NCBI RefSeq assembly: GCF_029892515.1
Contig: NZ_JARXVF010000012.1
Coordinates: forward strand, 36,442 to 100,441
Source of the DNA: Pseudaminobacter soli (ex Li et al. 2025)
Lineage (GTDB): Bacteria > Pseudomonadota > Alphaproteobacteria > Rhizobiales > Rhizobiaceae
Reading direction: 5' to 3'
DNA: 64,000 bases
The position numbers and the translations under genes were made by a program. The notes beneath the pieces are model-generated. The model was not told the origin of the DNA, did not search any database, and was given only the letters and a program-made list of their open reading frames with translations. Shown here piece by piece: positions 34,012 to 42,715 of this stretch. Position 1 is the first letter of the stretch. Each line of letters starts with the position of its first letter.

Positions 34012-35965
34012 CGTGTCCGCCCCCCGGTCCTACTCCGTGGGCTTTGCCGAGCTCAGGCAAAGGTTTCGCAATGCCGCCGAGAGGGCCGGCGCGGAACTGA
34101 CCGAATATGTACATCCGCTCCATGGCCCGGCCGGCGAAGTCCTCGCCACCGACGTCGCCTTCATCGGTCGCCGCAACGCACCCAAGCTGATGGTGCTTGT
34201 CTCTGGCACCCACGGCGTCGAGGGCCAGTTCGGTTCAGCCTGCCAAACGGCCTGGCTCGAAGAGAACACGCCTTGTCGACTGCCGGAGGACACCGCGGTC
34301 CTCGCGATCCACCTCATCAATCCCTGGGGGACGGCGTGGTCGCGGCGGGTCAACGAGGACAATGTCGACCTCAACCGCAATTTCGTCGACTGGCAGGCCG
34401 GCACGCCGAAAAACGAGAAATATGCGAGCCTGCACGAGGCGCTTGTCTGCCGCGAATGGGAAGGCCCGGTCCGCATCAAGGCCGACGAGACATTCGCCGA
34501 AGCCAAACGGAAGCTCGGCGGTCATGCCGGGCTGGCACCGATCGTCGAGGCCGGCCAATATGAGTTTCCGGACGGGCTGTTCTACGGCGGTTCCGGGCCT
34601 GTGTGGTCGAACCGTACGCTGCACGCAATCCTCGAGAGCTTTGCCGGACACGCCCGCCATGTCGTCGTCTTCGACCTTCATACGGGAGCCGGGCCCTACG
34701 GCTATCCGGCACTGCTTTCGGTCGGCGAAAGCGAGCACCCGGGGCTGGCCTGGGGCCAGTCGATCTTCGGCCCCGCCCTTTCGGTCGTGCTCACCGGCAC
34801 GGACGCCACCACCGATACCGGAATTGCCGCCACCGCTACCGGCTACGTCTCGGCGGCGGTCCGCAAGGCGATGCCCAACGCGCACGTCCTGCCTTTGGTG
34901 ATCGAATGCGGCACGCTCGACGGCACCGCCGTCATGGACGCCGTGCAGGCAGACAACTGGCTGCATCTATACGGCAAGGTCGACTCCGCGCTCGGCCAGC
35001 GCATCAAGGCGACTTTGCGCGCGGCCTTCATACCTGAGGACCCGGACTGGCAATGGAATTGCCTGGCGACCAGCCTGCGCTATTTCGACCGGGCGCTGAG
35101 CGACCTCAAGGCGGTCGACGCAGCGACGGACGGGAAACAGCCAGCGCAGCGGGATGTGCCGGTCGCACCGATCGTCCAAGCCGAACCGGCACCGACGCGG
35201 TCGATCCCGGCCATCGAAGTTGTCGATCTGCACAAGCGTTTCGGCCAGCTTGAAGTGCTGAGCGGGGTCGGCCTGTCGGCGAGTGCCGGTGAGGTCGTGT
35301 CCATGATCGGCTCGTCCGGTTCAGGCAAAAGCACATTCCTGCGCTGCATAAACCTGCTCGAACAGCCGAACGACGGGCGCATCATCGTCGACGGCGAAGA
35401 GATTAGGATGAAACGAACCCCGGACGGCGGTGCGCTGCCGGCCGACATGCGCCAGGTCGAGCGCATTCGCGCCCGCGTCGGCATGGTGTTCCAGAGCTTC
35501 AATCTCTGGCCGCACATGACCGTGCTTGAAAACATCATCGAAGCGCCGGTGCATGTGCTCAAGGAGCACCGCGACGAGGCGGTCGACCGCGCCCACGCTC
35601 TGCTGAAGAAGGTCGGGCTTTCCGAGAAACACGGCCAATATCCGGGCCAGTTGTCAGGCGGCCAGCAGCAGCGCGCGGCCATCGCCCGCACGCTCGCCAT
35701 GCGGCCGAAGGTCATTTTGCTCGACGAGCCGACATCGGCCCTCGATCCCGAACTCGTGGGCGAAGTGCTGCGCGTCATCCGCCAGCTCGCGGAGGAAGGC
35801 AACACCATGATCCTCGTGACGCACGAAATGCAGTTCGCGCGCGAGGTGTCCCACAAGATCCTCTTCCTGCACCGCGGCAAGGTGGAGGAGGAGGGAGCGC
35901 CTGCGGAGATGTTCGCCAATCCACGGTCCGAACGTCTGCGTCAGTTCCTGGCAAGGACGTTGTGA
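34004..35965 (+). CDS. Fused DUF2817 zinc hydrolase and amino-acid ABC ATPase
   Basis: A 653-residue single frame. Residues about 1-375 are a DUF2817/M14-like zinc carboxypeptidase domain with THGVEGQ (zinc His and Glu), NEDNVDLNRNF, VVFDLHTGAGP (third zinc ligand) and VIECGTLDG (catalytic Glu). A linker rich in Pro/Ala follows at about 375-405. Residues about 405-653 are a GlnQ/HisP-type ATPase with GSSGSGKS, QSFNLWPHMTV, LSGGQQQR and LLDEPTSALDPE. The fusion links import of a substrate to its hydrolysis in the cytoplasm. ATG 34004 overlaps the preceding ORF. No frameshift is visible. Confidence 0.88.
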   Translation: MRDVSAPRSYSVGFAELRQRFRNAAERAGAELTEYVHPLHGPAGEVLATDVAFIGRRNAPKLMVLVSGTHGVEGQFGSACQTAWLEENTPCRLPEDTAVLAIHLINPWGTAWSRRVNEDNVDLNRNFVDWQAGTPKNEKYASLHEALVCREWEGPVRIKADETFAEAKRKLGGHAGLAPIVEAGQYEFPDGLFYGGSGPVWSNRTLHAILESFAGHARHVVVFDLHTGAGPYGYPALLSVGESEHPGLAWGQSIFGPALSVVLTGTDATTDTGIAATATGYVSAAVRKAMPNAHVLPLVIECGTLDGTAVMDAVQADNWLHLYGKVDSALGQRIKATLRAAFIPEDPDWQWNCLATSLRYFDRALSDLKAVDAATDGKQPAQRDVPVAPIVQAEPAPTRSIPAIEVVDLHKRFGQLEVLSGVGLSASAGEVVSMIGSSGSGKSTFLRCINLLEQPNDGRIIVDGEEIRMKRTPDGGALPADMRQVERIRARVGMVFQSFNLWPHMTVLENIIEAPVHVLKEHRDEAVDRAHALLKKVGLSEKHGQYPGQLSGGQQQRAAIARTLAMRPKVILLDEPTSALDPELVGEVLRVIRQLAEEGNTMILVTHEMQFAREVSHKILFLHRGKVEEEGAPAEMFANPRSERLRQFLARTL

Positions 35966-36037
35966 GGCGCAGCCAAGAAGCAAACGGGCCAATGGCCCGA
36001 TGCAAACCAATAAAGTTCAACAAAGGGGAACATATAA

Positions 36038-36835
36038 ATGAAACTAAAGGTATTTTCGCTGCTCGCCTTCCTCGCCGCAGGCGTCAGCGGCTCGCTCGCT
36101 GCGGAAGGCGAACTCTCCATCGGCACCGAGGGAGCCTATCCGCCCTGGAGCATGTCCGACGCCGCAGGCAACGTCACCGGCTTCGATGCCGATGTCGGCG
36201 CCCTGCTCTGCGCCAAGCTCGACAAGAAATGCCACTTCGTGGTGCAAGCCTTCGACGGGCTGATCCCCGCGCTGAAGGCCAAGCGCTTCGACGTCATCAT
36301 TTCCGGCATGTCGATCACGGCAGACCGCAAGAAGGAGATCAATTTCTCCGTCGGTTACGCTGAACTGGCCAACATGTTCGTGGCACCCAAGGATTCCGAC
36401 CTCGTCGGCATCAAGGACATCGACACGCTGCTTAAGTCGCTCGACGGCAAGAAGGTCGGCGTCCAGGCCGGCACCACCCATGCGCACTTCCTAGAAAAGC
36501 GCGTGCCCGGCGCTGACCTCAGAACCTACGACACTCTCGACCAGATGCAGATCGACCTGGCTACCGGCCGCATCGATACGGCCTTTGCGGATCTGTCGGC
36601 GCTGCAGGACTTCCTCGCCAAGCCGGATGGCCAGAACTTCCAGCTCGTGGATGTGAAGATCCAGAGCACCTTCGATCCGTCGCTCGGCGAAGGCATCGGC
36701 GTCGGCATCGCGCAGGACAACACGGCACTCAAGGCCGATATCGATAAGGCGCTGTGCGAACTCGTTGCCGATGGCTCGATCGGCAAGGCGAGCGAGAAGT
36801 GGTTCAAGTCAGACATTTCTCTTCCCTGCCACTGA
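36038..36835 (+). CDS. Polar amino-acid-type ABC binding protein
   Basis: A 265-residue periplasmic binding protein of family 3 (HisJ/LAO/octopine type). It has a Sec signal (MKLKVFSLLAFLAAGVSGSL ...) and the standard GTEGAYPPWSMSD, GFDADVGALL, and DVIISGMSITADRKKEINFS regions. The signature aspartates and arginine that bind the amino-acid group are present in this type. AAAGGGGAAC precedes the ATG. It supplies the binding protein for the fused ATPase and the two downstream permeases. Confidence 0.9.
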   Translation: MKLKVFSLLAFLAAGVSGSLAAEGELSIGTEGAYPPWSMSDAAGNVTGFDADVGALLCAKLDKKCHFVVQAFDGLIPALKAKRFDVIISGMSITADRKKEINFSVGYAELANMFVAPKDSDLVGIKDIDTLLKSLDGKKVGVQAGTTHAHFLEKRVPGADLRTYDTLDQMQIDLATGRIDTAFADLSALQDFLAKPDGQNFQLVDVKIQSTFDPSLGEGIGVGIAQDNTALKADIDKALCELVADGSIGKASEKWFKSDISLPCH

Positions 36836-36892
36836 ACACCTGACCTGGGCGATCGCCTGCGCGGACGCGCCGGCGAGCGCCTGACCGGCTTC

Positions 36893-36911
36893 GGGCGGCG
36901 GCGTGCCGCCC
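36893..36911 (+). terminator. Intergenic stem-loop after binding protein gene
   Basis: A perfect GGGCGGC / GCCGCCC stem with a 5-base loop in the 113-bp gap before the first permease. No T tract follows. Such stems often let a binding protein be made in excess of its permeases. Confidence 0.4.
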
Positions 36912-36948
36912 AAGCCACACAAGCATCAAACAGACTTGGGCAGTTCCG

Positions 36949-37656
36949 ATGGAATTCGGTCTCTTGCAGGTATGGGAAGGCGGCTGGGTAGGCGCCATCA
37001 TGCGTGGAGCGGCGATCACCGTTGCGGTGGCCGTCGCCAGCATGCTGGGCGGCTTCGTCGTCGGCGTCGTCTGCGGTCTCATCAAATGGGGTCGCGTCCG
37101 CCCGCTGACCTATCTGGTGGACGGCTATACCGCCGTTGTGCGCGGCGTGCCGGAGCTTCTCATCATCTATCTCTTGTTCTTCAGCTCGGTCGAGTTCGTC
37201 ACCAGGGTAGCGACGGCCTTTGGCTACGCGGGGTTCGCCGAAAGCGGCTATGCCTTCGTGATCGCCGTAATCGCCATCGGCGCTATTTCCGGCGCCTATT
37301 CCACAGAGGTGGTGCGCGGTGCCCTCGCTGCGGTTCCGCGCGGGCACATCGAGGCTGCACGCGCGCTCGGCATTCCGGGCTTGCGCATCTTCCGACGCAT
37401 CATCCTGCCGCAGATGCTGCGCATCGCCATCCCCGGCATGAACAACGTCTGGCAGGTTACCATCAAGGACACCGCGCTGGTCTCGGTCGTCGGGCTCCAG
37501 GAGCTGATGCGGACAGCGTTTGTCGGCTCCAACACGACCCGCCATCCGTTCATCTTCTATCTCATTGCAGCCGTGGTCTATCTCGCGATCACGCTGGTCA
37601 GCCAAGCCGGCATCGACCAGGCCGAACGCCTGCTCAGGCTCCGTTCAAGGAAGTAG
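36949..37656 (+). CDS. Amino-acid-type ABC permease 1 (HisQ-like)
   Basis: A 235-residue inner-membrane permease with about five helices and the EAA loop for ATPase contact (EAARALGIPGLRIFRRIILPQ near residues 139-160). It is paired with the following permease, separated by only 4 bp. Confidence 0.9.
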   Translation: MEFGLLQVWEGGWVGAIMRGAAITVAVAVASMLGGFVVGVVCGLIKWGRVRPLTYLVDGYTAVVRGVPELLIIYLLFFSSVEFVTRVATAFGYAGFAESGYAFVIAVIAIGAISGAYSTEVVRGALAAVPRGHIEAARALGIPGLRIFRRIILPQMLRIAIPGMNNVWQVTIKDTALVSVVGLQELMRTAFVGSNTTRHPFIFYLIAAVVYLAITLVSQAGIDQAERLLRLRSRK

Positions 37657-37660
37657 CCCG

Positions 37661-38347
37661 ATGGATATCGAACTCTTCTGGCAGGCGGTTCCGGTCCTGC
37701 TCAAAGGCTTGAAGATCACCGCGATCCTCACCTTCCTTTCGGTGCTGATCGGCTTCAATCTCGGCCTTGGGCTGGCCATCATGCGGCTGTCGTCGAACCG
37801 GATCGTCTCCGGCTTTGCCAAGGGCTACAGCACCGTGTTCCGTGGTACGCCGCTTCTGGTGCAGATATTCCTGCTCTATTACGGTCTGGGGCAGCTCTCC
37901 TTCATCAAGGACAACGCCGCCCTGTGGTGGGTGGTCAGCGACGGCGCCCGCTGCGCGGTTCTGGCACTGGCGCTGAACACTGCCGCCTACACCTCGGAAA
38001 TCCTGCGCGGCGGCCTGATGTCGGTGCCGGCGGGCCTTGTCGAGGCAGCACAGGCCTGCGGCATGTCGCGTGCCCTGCGTTTCCGCCGCATCGAGTTTCC
38101 GCTCGCCATCCGCCAGGCGCTGCCTGCTTACGGCAATGAGCTCATCTTGACGGTGAAAGGTACCAGCCTGGCTTCGACGATTACCGTGCTGGAAGTGACC
38201 GGCTACGCCAAGCGGCTGATGAGCCAGACCTATGCGGTCTTCGAGATCTTCGCCATTGCCGGCGTGCTCTATCTGGCGACCAACCTGGTGTTGATCACCC
38301 TGATCCGCGGTCTTGAGCGCCACCTGACGCGCTACCAGGCTCGCTAG
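37661..38347 (+). CDS. Amino-acid-type ABC permease 2 (HisM-like)
   Basis: A 228-residue permease of the same family, with the EAA loop EAAQACGMSRALRFRRIEFP near residue 130. ATG 37661 (MDIELFWQAVP) is the start; upstream codons in this frame lie inside permease 1. It ends the catabolic operon. Confidence 0.9.
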   Translation: MDIELFWQAVPVLLKGLKITAILTFLSVLIGFNLGLGLAIMRLSSNRIVSGFAKGYSTVFRGTPLLVQIFLLYYGLGQLSFIKDNAALWWVVSDGARCAVLALALNTAAYTSEILRGGLMSVPAGLVEAAQACGMSRALRFRRIEFPLAIRQALPAYGNELILTVKGTSLASTITVLEVTGYAKRLMSQTYAVFEIFAIAGVLYLATNLVLITLIRGLERHLTRYQAR

Positions 38348-38679
38348 AACTGCAGTTCGCGCATTCTGCGATTGCGGTGCCAGCCACAATCACTTCGGCA
38401 GGGCCCTTTGCTCTCATTGGCCGCGCCCAAATAGCGCCTGAAATTCGCAGGATTAGTCCGCGTCCGCAGCTCCGACCCTTCATGGCGGCGGCTCGAGCGT
38501 GAAACCGATTTGACCTGCCCGAACCACGATCTGAGGCATTCGGCTTCGCATCGGGTATGACCTCCACAGCCAATTCGTGGTGAAAAAGCTAAATGAAGTC
38601 GGAAACGGGAGCCTCAGCCTCTCCAAGGAACCGACGGCAACTGGTATTGCAGGTGTAGAAAACCAGATTCAGTCAGGCC
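38348..38679. other. 332-bp intergenic stretch, nothing assigned
   Basis: No convincing gene is seen. A short frame beginning with GTG at 38577 runs into the next gene in another frame and is not credible. The promoter of the following glycosyl-modification operon should lie here. Confidence 0.45.
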
Positions 38680-39060
38680 ATGCTAAAACGCTTTTCCATC
38701 TTTGCTGGCGGCTCCACCATTGGCGCGGCGATCGATTACGTGGTGACGCTGGCCGCGACCAGTTGGTTGAAACTTGATCCGGCCTTGGCACTGGGGCTGG
38801 CGATGATCATCAGTGCATCGGTCGTGTTCTTCTTCCACGACCGCGTCACTTTCCGGGGCGCAACGAGCAACGTCGTCCGGCGATACGTCATGTTCATGGG
38901 CTGGAGCGGCCTGATCTACATCCTGCGTGCTTTTCTGCTGAAGGCGTTCCTGTATATAGGCCTGCCCCTGGCGCTGGCGCTTCTTGTCGCAATCGGGTTG
39001 GCCTCGATCATTAATTTCGCCATTTCGTCGGCGGTGATTTTCGCAAAGAACCCATCATGA
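38680..39060 (+). CDS. GtrA-family membrane protein
   Basis: A 126-residue protein with four predicted helices, of the GtrA family, thought to flip undecaprenyl-phosphate-linked sugars across the inner membrane. The family pattern FAGGSTIGAAIDYVVTLAAT and VVFFFHDRVTFRG is visible. It overlaps the GT2 gene by ATGA. It is the first gene of a four-gene overlapping operon. Confidence 0.85.
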   Translation: MLKRFSIFAGGSTIGAAIDYVVTLAATSWLKLDPALALGLAMIISASVVFFFHDRVTFRGATSNVVRRYVMFMGWSGLIYILRAFLLKAFLYIGLPLALALLVAIGLASIINFAISSAVIFAKNPS

Positions 39061-40037
39061 CCGCAAAGACCCTCTGCATCATCATTCCGGTATACAACGA
39101 GGCCGAGGGCTTGCCGCATCTTCTCGATCGACTGAATTCGATCGCAGACCGGATTTCAGCCGAATTTCCTCTCGAGGTCGGCTACATCTTCATCGACGAC
39201 GGCAGCAGCGATGACAGCTTTGCCCTGCTGAAGGGCCATGATTTCGGCGCGCGACCCGTTCGGCTTCTGCAGTTTTCGCGCAATTTCGGCAAAGAGGCGG
39301 CACTGTCCGCGGGTATCGACGCCGCGGGTAGCGCCGATGCGGCGGTCCTGATGGACGCTGACCTCCAGCATCCGCCTGAAATGATCCTCGATTTCGTTCG
39401 CATCTGGCTGACCGCCGGGGTGGACAGCGTCTATGCCTACAAGGCAAGCCGCCGCTCATCGGAAGGATTTATGAAAGCCGCCTTTGCACGGCTGTTCTTC
39501 TGGACCATCAATCGTGATCTTCGCTACGAGATCCCGCCGGGTGCAGGCGATTTTCGCCTGATCAACCGTCGCTTCATGACCGCTCTGCGCAGCCTGCCCG
39601 AGAGCGACCGGTTCATGAAGGGTCTCTACGGCTGGGTCGGCTTTCGCCAGAGCGGCCTCCCGCTCGATCCGCCTCCGCGCACGAGCGGCAGGAGCAGCTT
39701 CAATCCGCTGCGCCTGTTGACGATGACGCTCGACGCGTTCACGAGCTTCACCACGACCCCGCTGCGTCTGATGGCTCTGGCGGGCATCGCCATTGCCATG
39801 CTCGCCATCGGATATGGCATCTATGTCGTGGTCCAGCATTTCTTCTTCCCAGGCGTCCCCACCGGGATCGCCTCGGTCCTGGCGCTGATCTCGTTCTTCG
39901 GCGGCATGCAGATGATATTTCTCGGCCTGTTGGGCGAGTATGTCGGCAAGGCCGTTTTGGAGGCCAAGAAGCGTCCCCCTTACATCCTGGCCGAAGACAT
40001 AAGCCGCAAGGGGGAGCCTGGTGCGGATCGCGGATGA
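39057..40037 (+). CDS. GT2 glycosyltransferase, DPM1/GtrB-like
   Basis: A 326-residue enzyme that loads a sugar onto a polyprenyl phosphate. The GT-A domain covers residues 1-230 (IIPVYNEAEGLP, FIDDGSSDDS, LMDADLQHPPE, with the DxD-type acidic site). Two C-terminal helices (LMALAGIAIAMLAIGYGIYV and SFFGGMQMIFLGLLGEYVGK) anchor it in the membrane. In the FlmF pathway the equivalent enzyme makes undecaprenyl-phosphate-GalNAc. The donor sugar here is not known. Confidence 0.9.
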   Translation: MTAKTLCIIIPVYNEAEGLPHLLDRLNSIADRISAEFPLEVGYIFIDDGSSDDSFALLKGHDFGARPVRLLQFSRNFGKEAALSAGIDAAGSADAAVLMDADLQHPPEMILDFVRIWLTAGVDSVYAYKASRRSSEGFMKAAFARLFFWTINRDLRYEIPPGAGDFRLINRRFMTALRSLPESDRFMKGLYGWVGFRQSGLPLDPPPRTSGRSSFNPLRLLTMTLDAFTSFTTTPLRLMALAGIAIAMLAIGYGIYVVVQHFFFPGVPTGIASVLALISFFGGMQMIFLGLLGEYVGKAVLEAKKRPPYILAEDISRKGEPGADRG

Positions 40038-40758
40038 TTTCGGACTGGGCCGCAGGCACGACAAGGTCATCCTCTCATTACTGGAGGCCGGACGGCTCGA
40101 CAGCACGTCCGTCATGGTCAACGAAGGGATCGACCCCAGCGACATAGACCGATTGCGGGAACTGCGTGAAGCAGGTGTACAGGTCGGACTGCATCTGAAC
40201 CTGACGCAGGCATTCCCCAAGCAGGGGCCGGTCTGGCCTCTGGCCACGCTGATGGGCGTTCGTTTGCCCGATGGCGTCGCTGCTTCGCTCGATCGGCAGG
40301 TGAATGAGTTCGTCGCGCTCTTCGGCAGCCTGCCCGACTATTACGACGGCCATCAGCACTGCCATAGCTTTCCGGCAATCTCGCCGCTGGTGACGCGTTT
40401 GCCATACGGACCCCAGACATGGGTGCGTGTGCCGCTGCCCGCCACCTGGGCGGGACGCTGGACCAATCTTCGAGCAGGCGGCGCCAAGGTATTGGCGATC
40501 ATGGCGTTTGCGGCGCGCGCGCGAAAAGTTTTCGCCCGCGCGGGGCTGCGAATGAATGTCGACTTTTCAGGTTTTCTCCGCCTCGATGATCCGACGAAGG
40601 TTCGACTGTGGCTCCCCCGCCTGCTATCGGCGGCGGGACCGGACTGCCTGATGATGCTGCATCCGGGCGACGCCACAGATTTGATGCAATGCTCCGGCCA
40701 TGCACCTGAAAGCCGTGCAGCCGAAACCGAAATCCTGATGGAAAGCGCAAAAGCATGA
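40021..40758 (+). CDS. YdjC/ChbG/NaxD-type deacetylase
   Basis: A 245-residue carbohydrate deacetylase. The metal site is formed by RIADDFGLG at the very N terminus (Asp), VGLHLNLT and YDGHQHCHSFP (His residues). The GTG start overlaps the GT2 gene by 17 bp. In Francisella and Bordetella, NaxD of this family removes the acetyl group from an undecaprenyl-phosphate-linked GalNAc or GlcNAc. The position between a GT2 and an ArnT-like gene fits that role. Confidence 0.85.
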   Translation: MRIADDFGLGRRHDKVILSLLEAGRLDSTSVMVNEGIDPSDIDRLRELREAGVQVGLHLNLTQAFPKQGPVWPLATLMGVRLPDGVAASLDRQVNEFVALFGSLPDYYDGHQHCHSFPAISPLVTRLPYGPQTWVRVPLPATWAGRWTNLRAGGAKVLAIMAFAARARKVFARAGLRMNVDFSGFLRLDDPTKVRLWLPRLLSAAGPDCLMMLHPGDATDLMQCSGHAPESRAAETEILMESAKA

Positions 40759-42161
40759 CCAGAAATCGCGCCATCCTCTGGGGCTTGATCTTGCTGCTGG
40801 CGGTGCGACTGCTCGCTATGATCTGGGTGCCGCTGACCGACCCGACCGAGGCGCGCTATGCCGAGATCGCCCGCAAGATGGTCGAGACCGGCAACTGGAT
40901 CACGCCGCAGTTCGATTATGGGGTTCCGTTCTGGGCCAAGCCGCCGCTCCACACATGGCTGTCCGCGGCGGGCATCCTGATCCTCGGCCCGACGGCGTTT
41001 GCCGCGCGACTGGGAATTCTGCTCTCGGCCGTCGCCACGCTGGCGATCCTGTGGCTTTGGGCATGCACTGTGACCGAACGCTGGATCGCCGCAGCCGCAG
41101 TGCTGATTGCCGCCAGCTCGGTGCTGTTTTTCGGCTCCGCGGCCTTCGTTCAGACCGATATGGTGCTGGCGCTCGGGGTCACTGCCTGCATGGCCGGTTT
41201 TTACGGCGGTTTGCAAGGAGACCGGCGCTGGGGGTGGCTGTTCTTCCTCGGGCTTGCCATCGGGCTTTTGGCAAAGGGACCTGTGGCGACCGTCCTGTCG
41301 CTCATGCCAATCACGGTATGGATGATATGGCGCGGCGGATGGAAAGACCTTTTGCGCTTGCCGTGGATTGGCGGCGTCGCCTTGGTCCTAGTGCTGGTCA
41401 TCCCCTGGTACGTTGCGGCAGAGATCGCAACGCCGGGTTTCCTGAACTATTTCATCATCGGAGAGCACATCCAGCGCTTCCTGCAGCCTGGCTGGACAGG
41501 TGACCTTTACGGTGCAGGACGTGCCCATCCGAGGGGCACGATCTGGCTGTACTGGCTTGCGGCCACCCTGCCCTGGAGCCCGCTGCTGCCTGTGCTGATC
41601 TGGCGGCTGCGCAAGGGCATACCCGACGGCGGCAGCGGCGGGCTGTACCTCTACCTGTTCCTGTTTGCGCTTTCGCCGCTGGCGCTGTTCACCCTGGCGG
41701 CGAATGTGCTGTGGGCATATGTGCTGCCCGGCCTGCCGGCTGCCGCACTTCTGGCCGTGATGCTATGGGCCCGGACCGGCCCGGCGCGTGACTTCTGGCT
41801 GAAGATAGGTATAGCGGAAGTTGTGGTTGTCTCGGCCGGCATAGTGGTTGTCGCCGCGTTCGGCCTGGACCGTTCGGCCCTGCCTTCCGAAGCCCGCCTG
41901 ATCAAGGCCTTCCCGGACTCGGGCCGTCTGGCCATCCTGGATTCGCGCAGCTTCTCGGCCGAGTTCTACACGCAGGGCAAGATCGCCAGGATGAAAACCC
42001 TGGAGACGCTGGCCCCCTGGCTTGCTCCTGGCGATGGCGTTCTGGTGCCCAAGGGGCAATATGACGGGTTCCTCGCCCGTTTCGGAGAAGCGGTCAAACC
42101 CATAGCCGAGGACCGAAAATATATGCTTTTCGTTCCGATACCGGCAGATCCGAAGACCTAG
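40755..42161 (+). CDS. ArnT/FlmK-like GT39-family glycosyltransferase
   Basis: A 468-residue polytopic transferase of the ArnT/PMT family, with about 10-12 helices. The N-terminal periplasmic loop has DPTEARYAEIARKM and WAKPPLHTWL, where the acidic residues and the lysine of the family active site sit. The C terminus is a short soluble domain. These enzymes move an amino sugar from the polyprenyl carrier to lipid A. ATGA overlap with the deacetylase gene. Confidence 0.88.
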   Translation: MTRNRAILWGLILLLAVRLLAMIWVPLTDPTEARYAEIARKMVETGNWITPQFDYGVPFWAKPPLHTWLSAAGILILGPTAFAARLGILLSAVATLAILWLWACTVTERWIAAAAVLIAASSVLFFGSAAFVQTDMVLALGVTACMAGFYGGLQGDRRWGWLFFLGLAIGLLAKGPVATVLSLMPITVWMIWRGGWKDLLRLPWIGGVALVLVLVIPWYVAAEIATPGFLNYFIIGEHIQRFLQPGWTGDLYGAGRAHPRGTIWLYWLAATLPWSPLLPVLIWRLRKGIPDGGSGGLYLYLFLFALSPLALFTLAANVLWAYVLPGLPAAALLAVMLWARTGPARDFWLKIGIAEVVVVSAGIVVVAAFGLDRSALPSEARLIKAFPDSGRLAILDSRSFSAEFYTQGKIARMKTLETLAPWLAPGDGVLVPKGQYDGFLARFGEAVKPIAEDRKYMLFVPIPADPKT

Positions 42162-42171
42162 CGGAAGGCGG

Positions 42172-42525
42172 TCAGGCGCGGCCTGACACGACCTCGACCG
42201 GGCCGTGGTCGTCGCAATGATCGCCGTGTGGATGTTGAAGTCGCCCTTCAACGATGTAGTCGACATGATCGCCGTGCGGAACTGCCTCATGGCCGCAGCC
42301 GGGCCCGTGCACGTGGCCGGCAGCGCCGGAACATCTGTGCTCTGGTGAGCACCGGTCGGGATTGCGCTCGCTGACCTCGATCACATGCTCATCGTTGCTC
42401 TTTCCGTGCGGGTGCTCGAGATGCCCTTCGCGTAGATAGTCGACATGACCATGGTGGCGGATCGCGGTGTGGCCGCAGCCCGGTCCGTGCCGATGCGGCT
42501 CGGCATGAGAGGCTTGGTTTGGCAT
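42172..42525 (-). CDS. Histidine-rich repeat protein, probable metal binder
   Basis: A 117-residue cytoplasmic protein rich in His, Asp and Glu. It consists of two repeats of a unit of the type HGPGCGHxAxxHxxHVDYxxEG, each followed by HPHG, separated by a short acidic linker. The four Cys and over 20 His suggest zinc, nickel or cobalt binding. The start is ATG 42525, with AAAGGGAAAA upstream; the frame is open further upstream but without the repeat. It lies convergent to the ArnT-like gene and upstream genes are Mg-related. Confidence 0.7.
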   Translation of the reverse strand: MPNQASHAEPHRHGPGCGHTAIRHHGHVDYLREGHLEHPHGKSNDEHVIEVSERNPDRCSPEHRCSGAAGHVHGPGCGHEAVPHGDHVDYIVEGRLQHPHGDHCDDHGPVEVVSGRA

Positions 42526-42715
42526 TGTTTTTCCCTTTGCGCTTGCCTGCTCGTCACGGTTCGCAGGGTCATTGAGGGGAATGGCGGCAAGTCCGCCTCG
42601 GGTCGCTGCTGGCTTGTCCGCTCCGGACAAAAGGCGACCAGAGGATATCTATCGCCCCCCCTCCAGCCGACAAGAGGCGCGCCTTGGGAAGAACTGTGCC
42701 GCACCGATCGATGGG

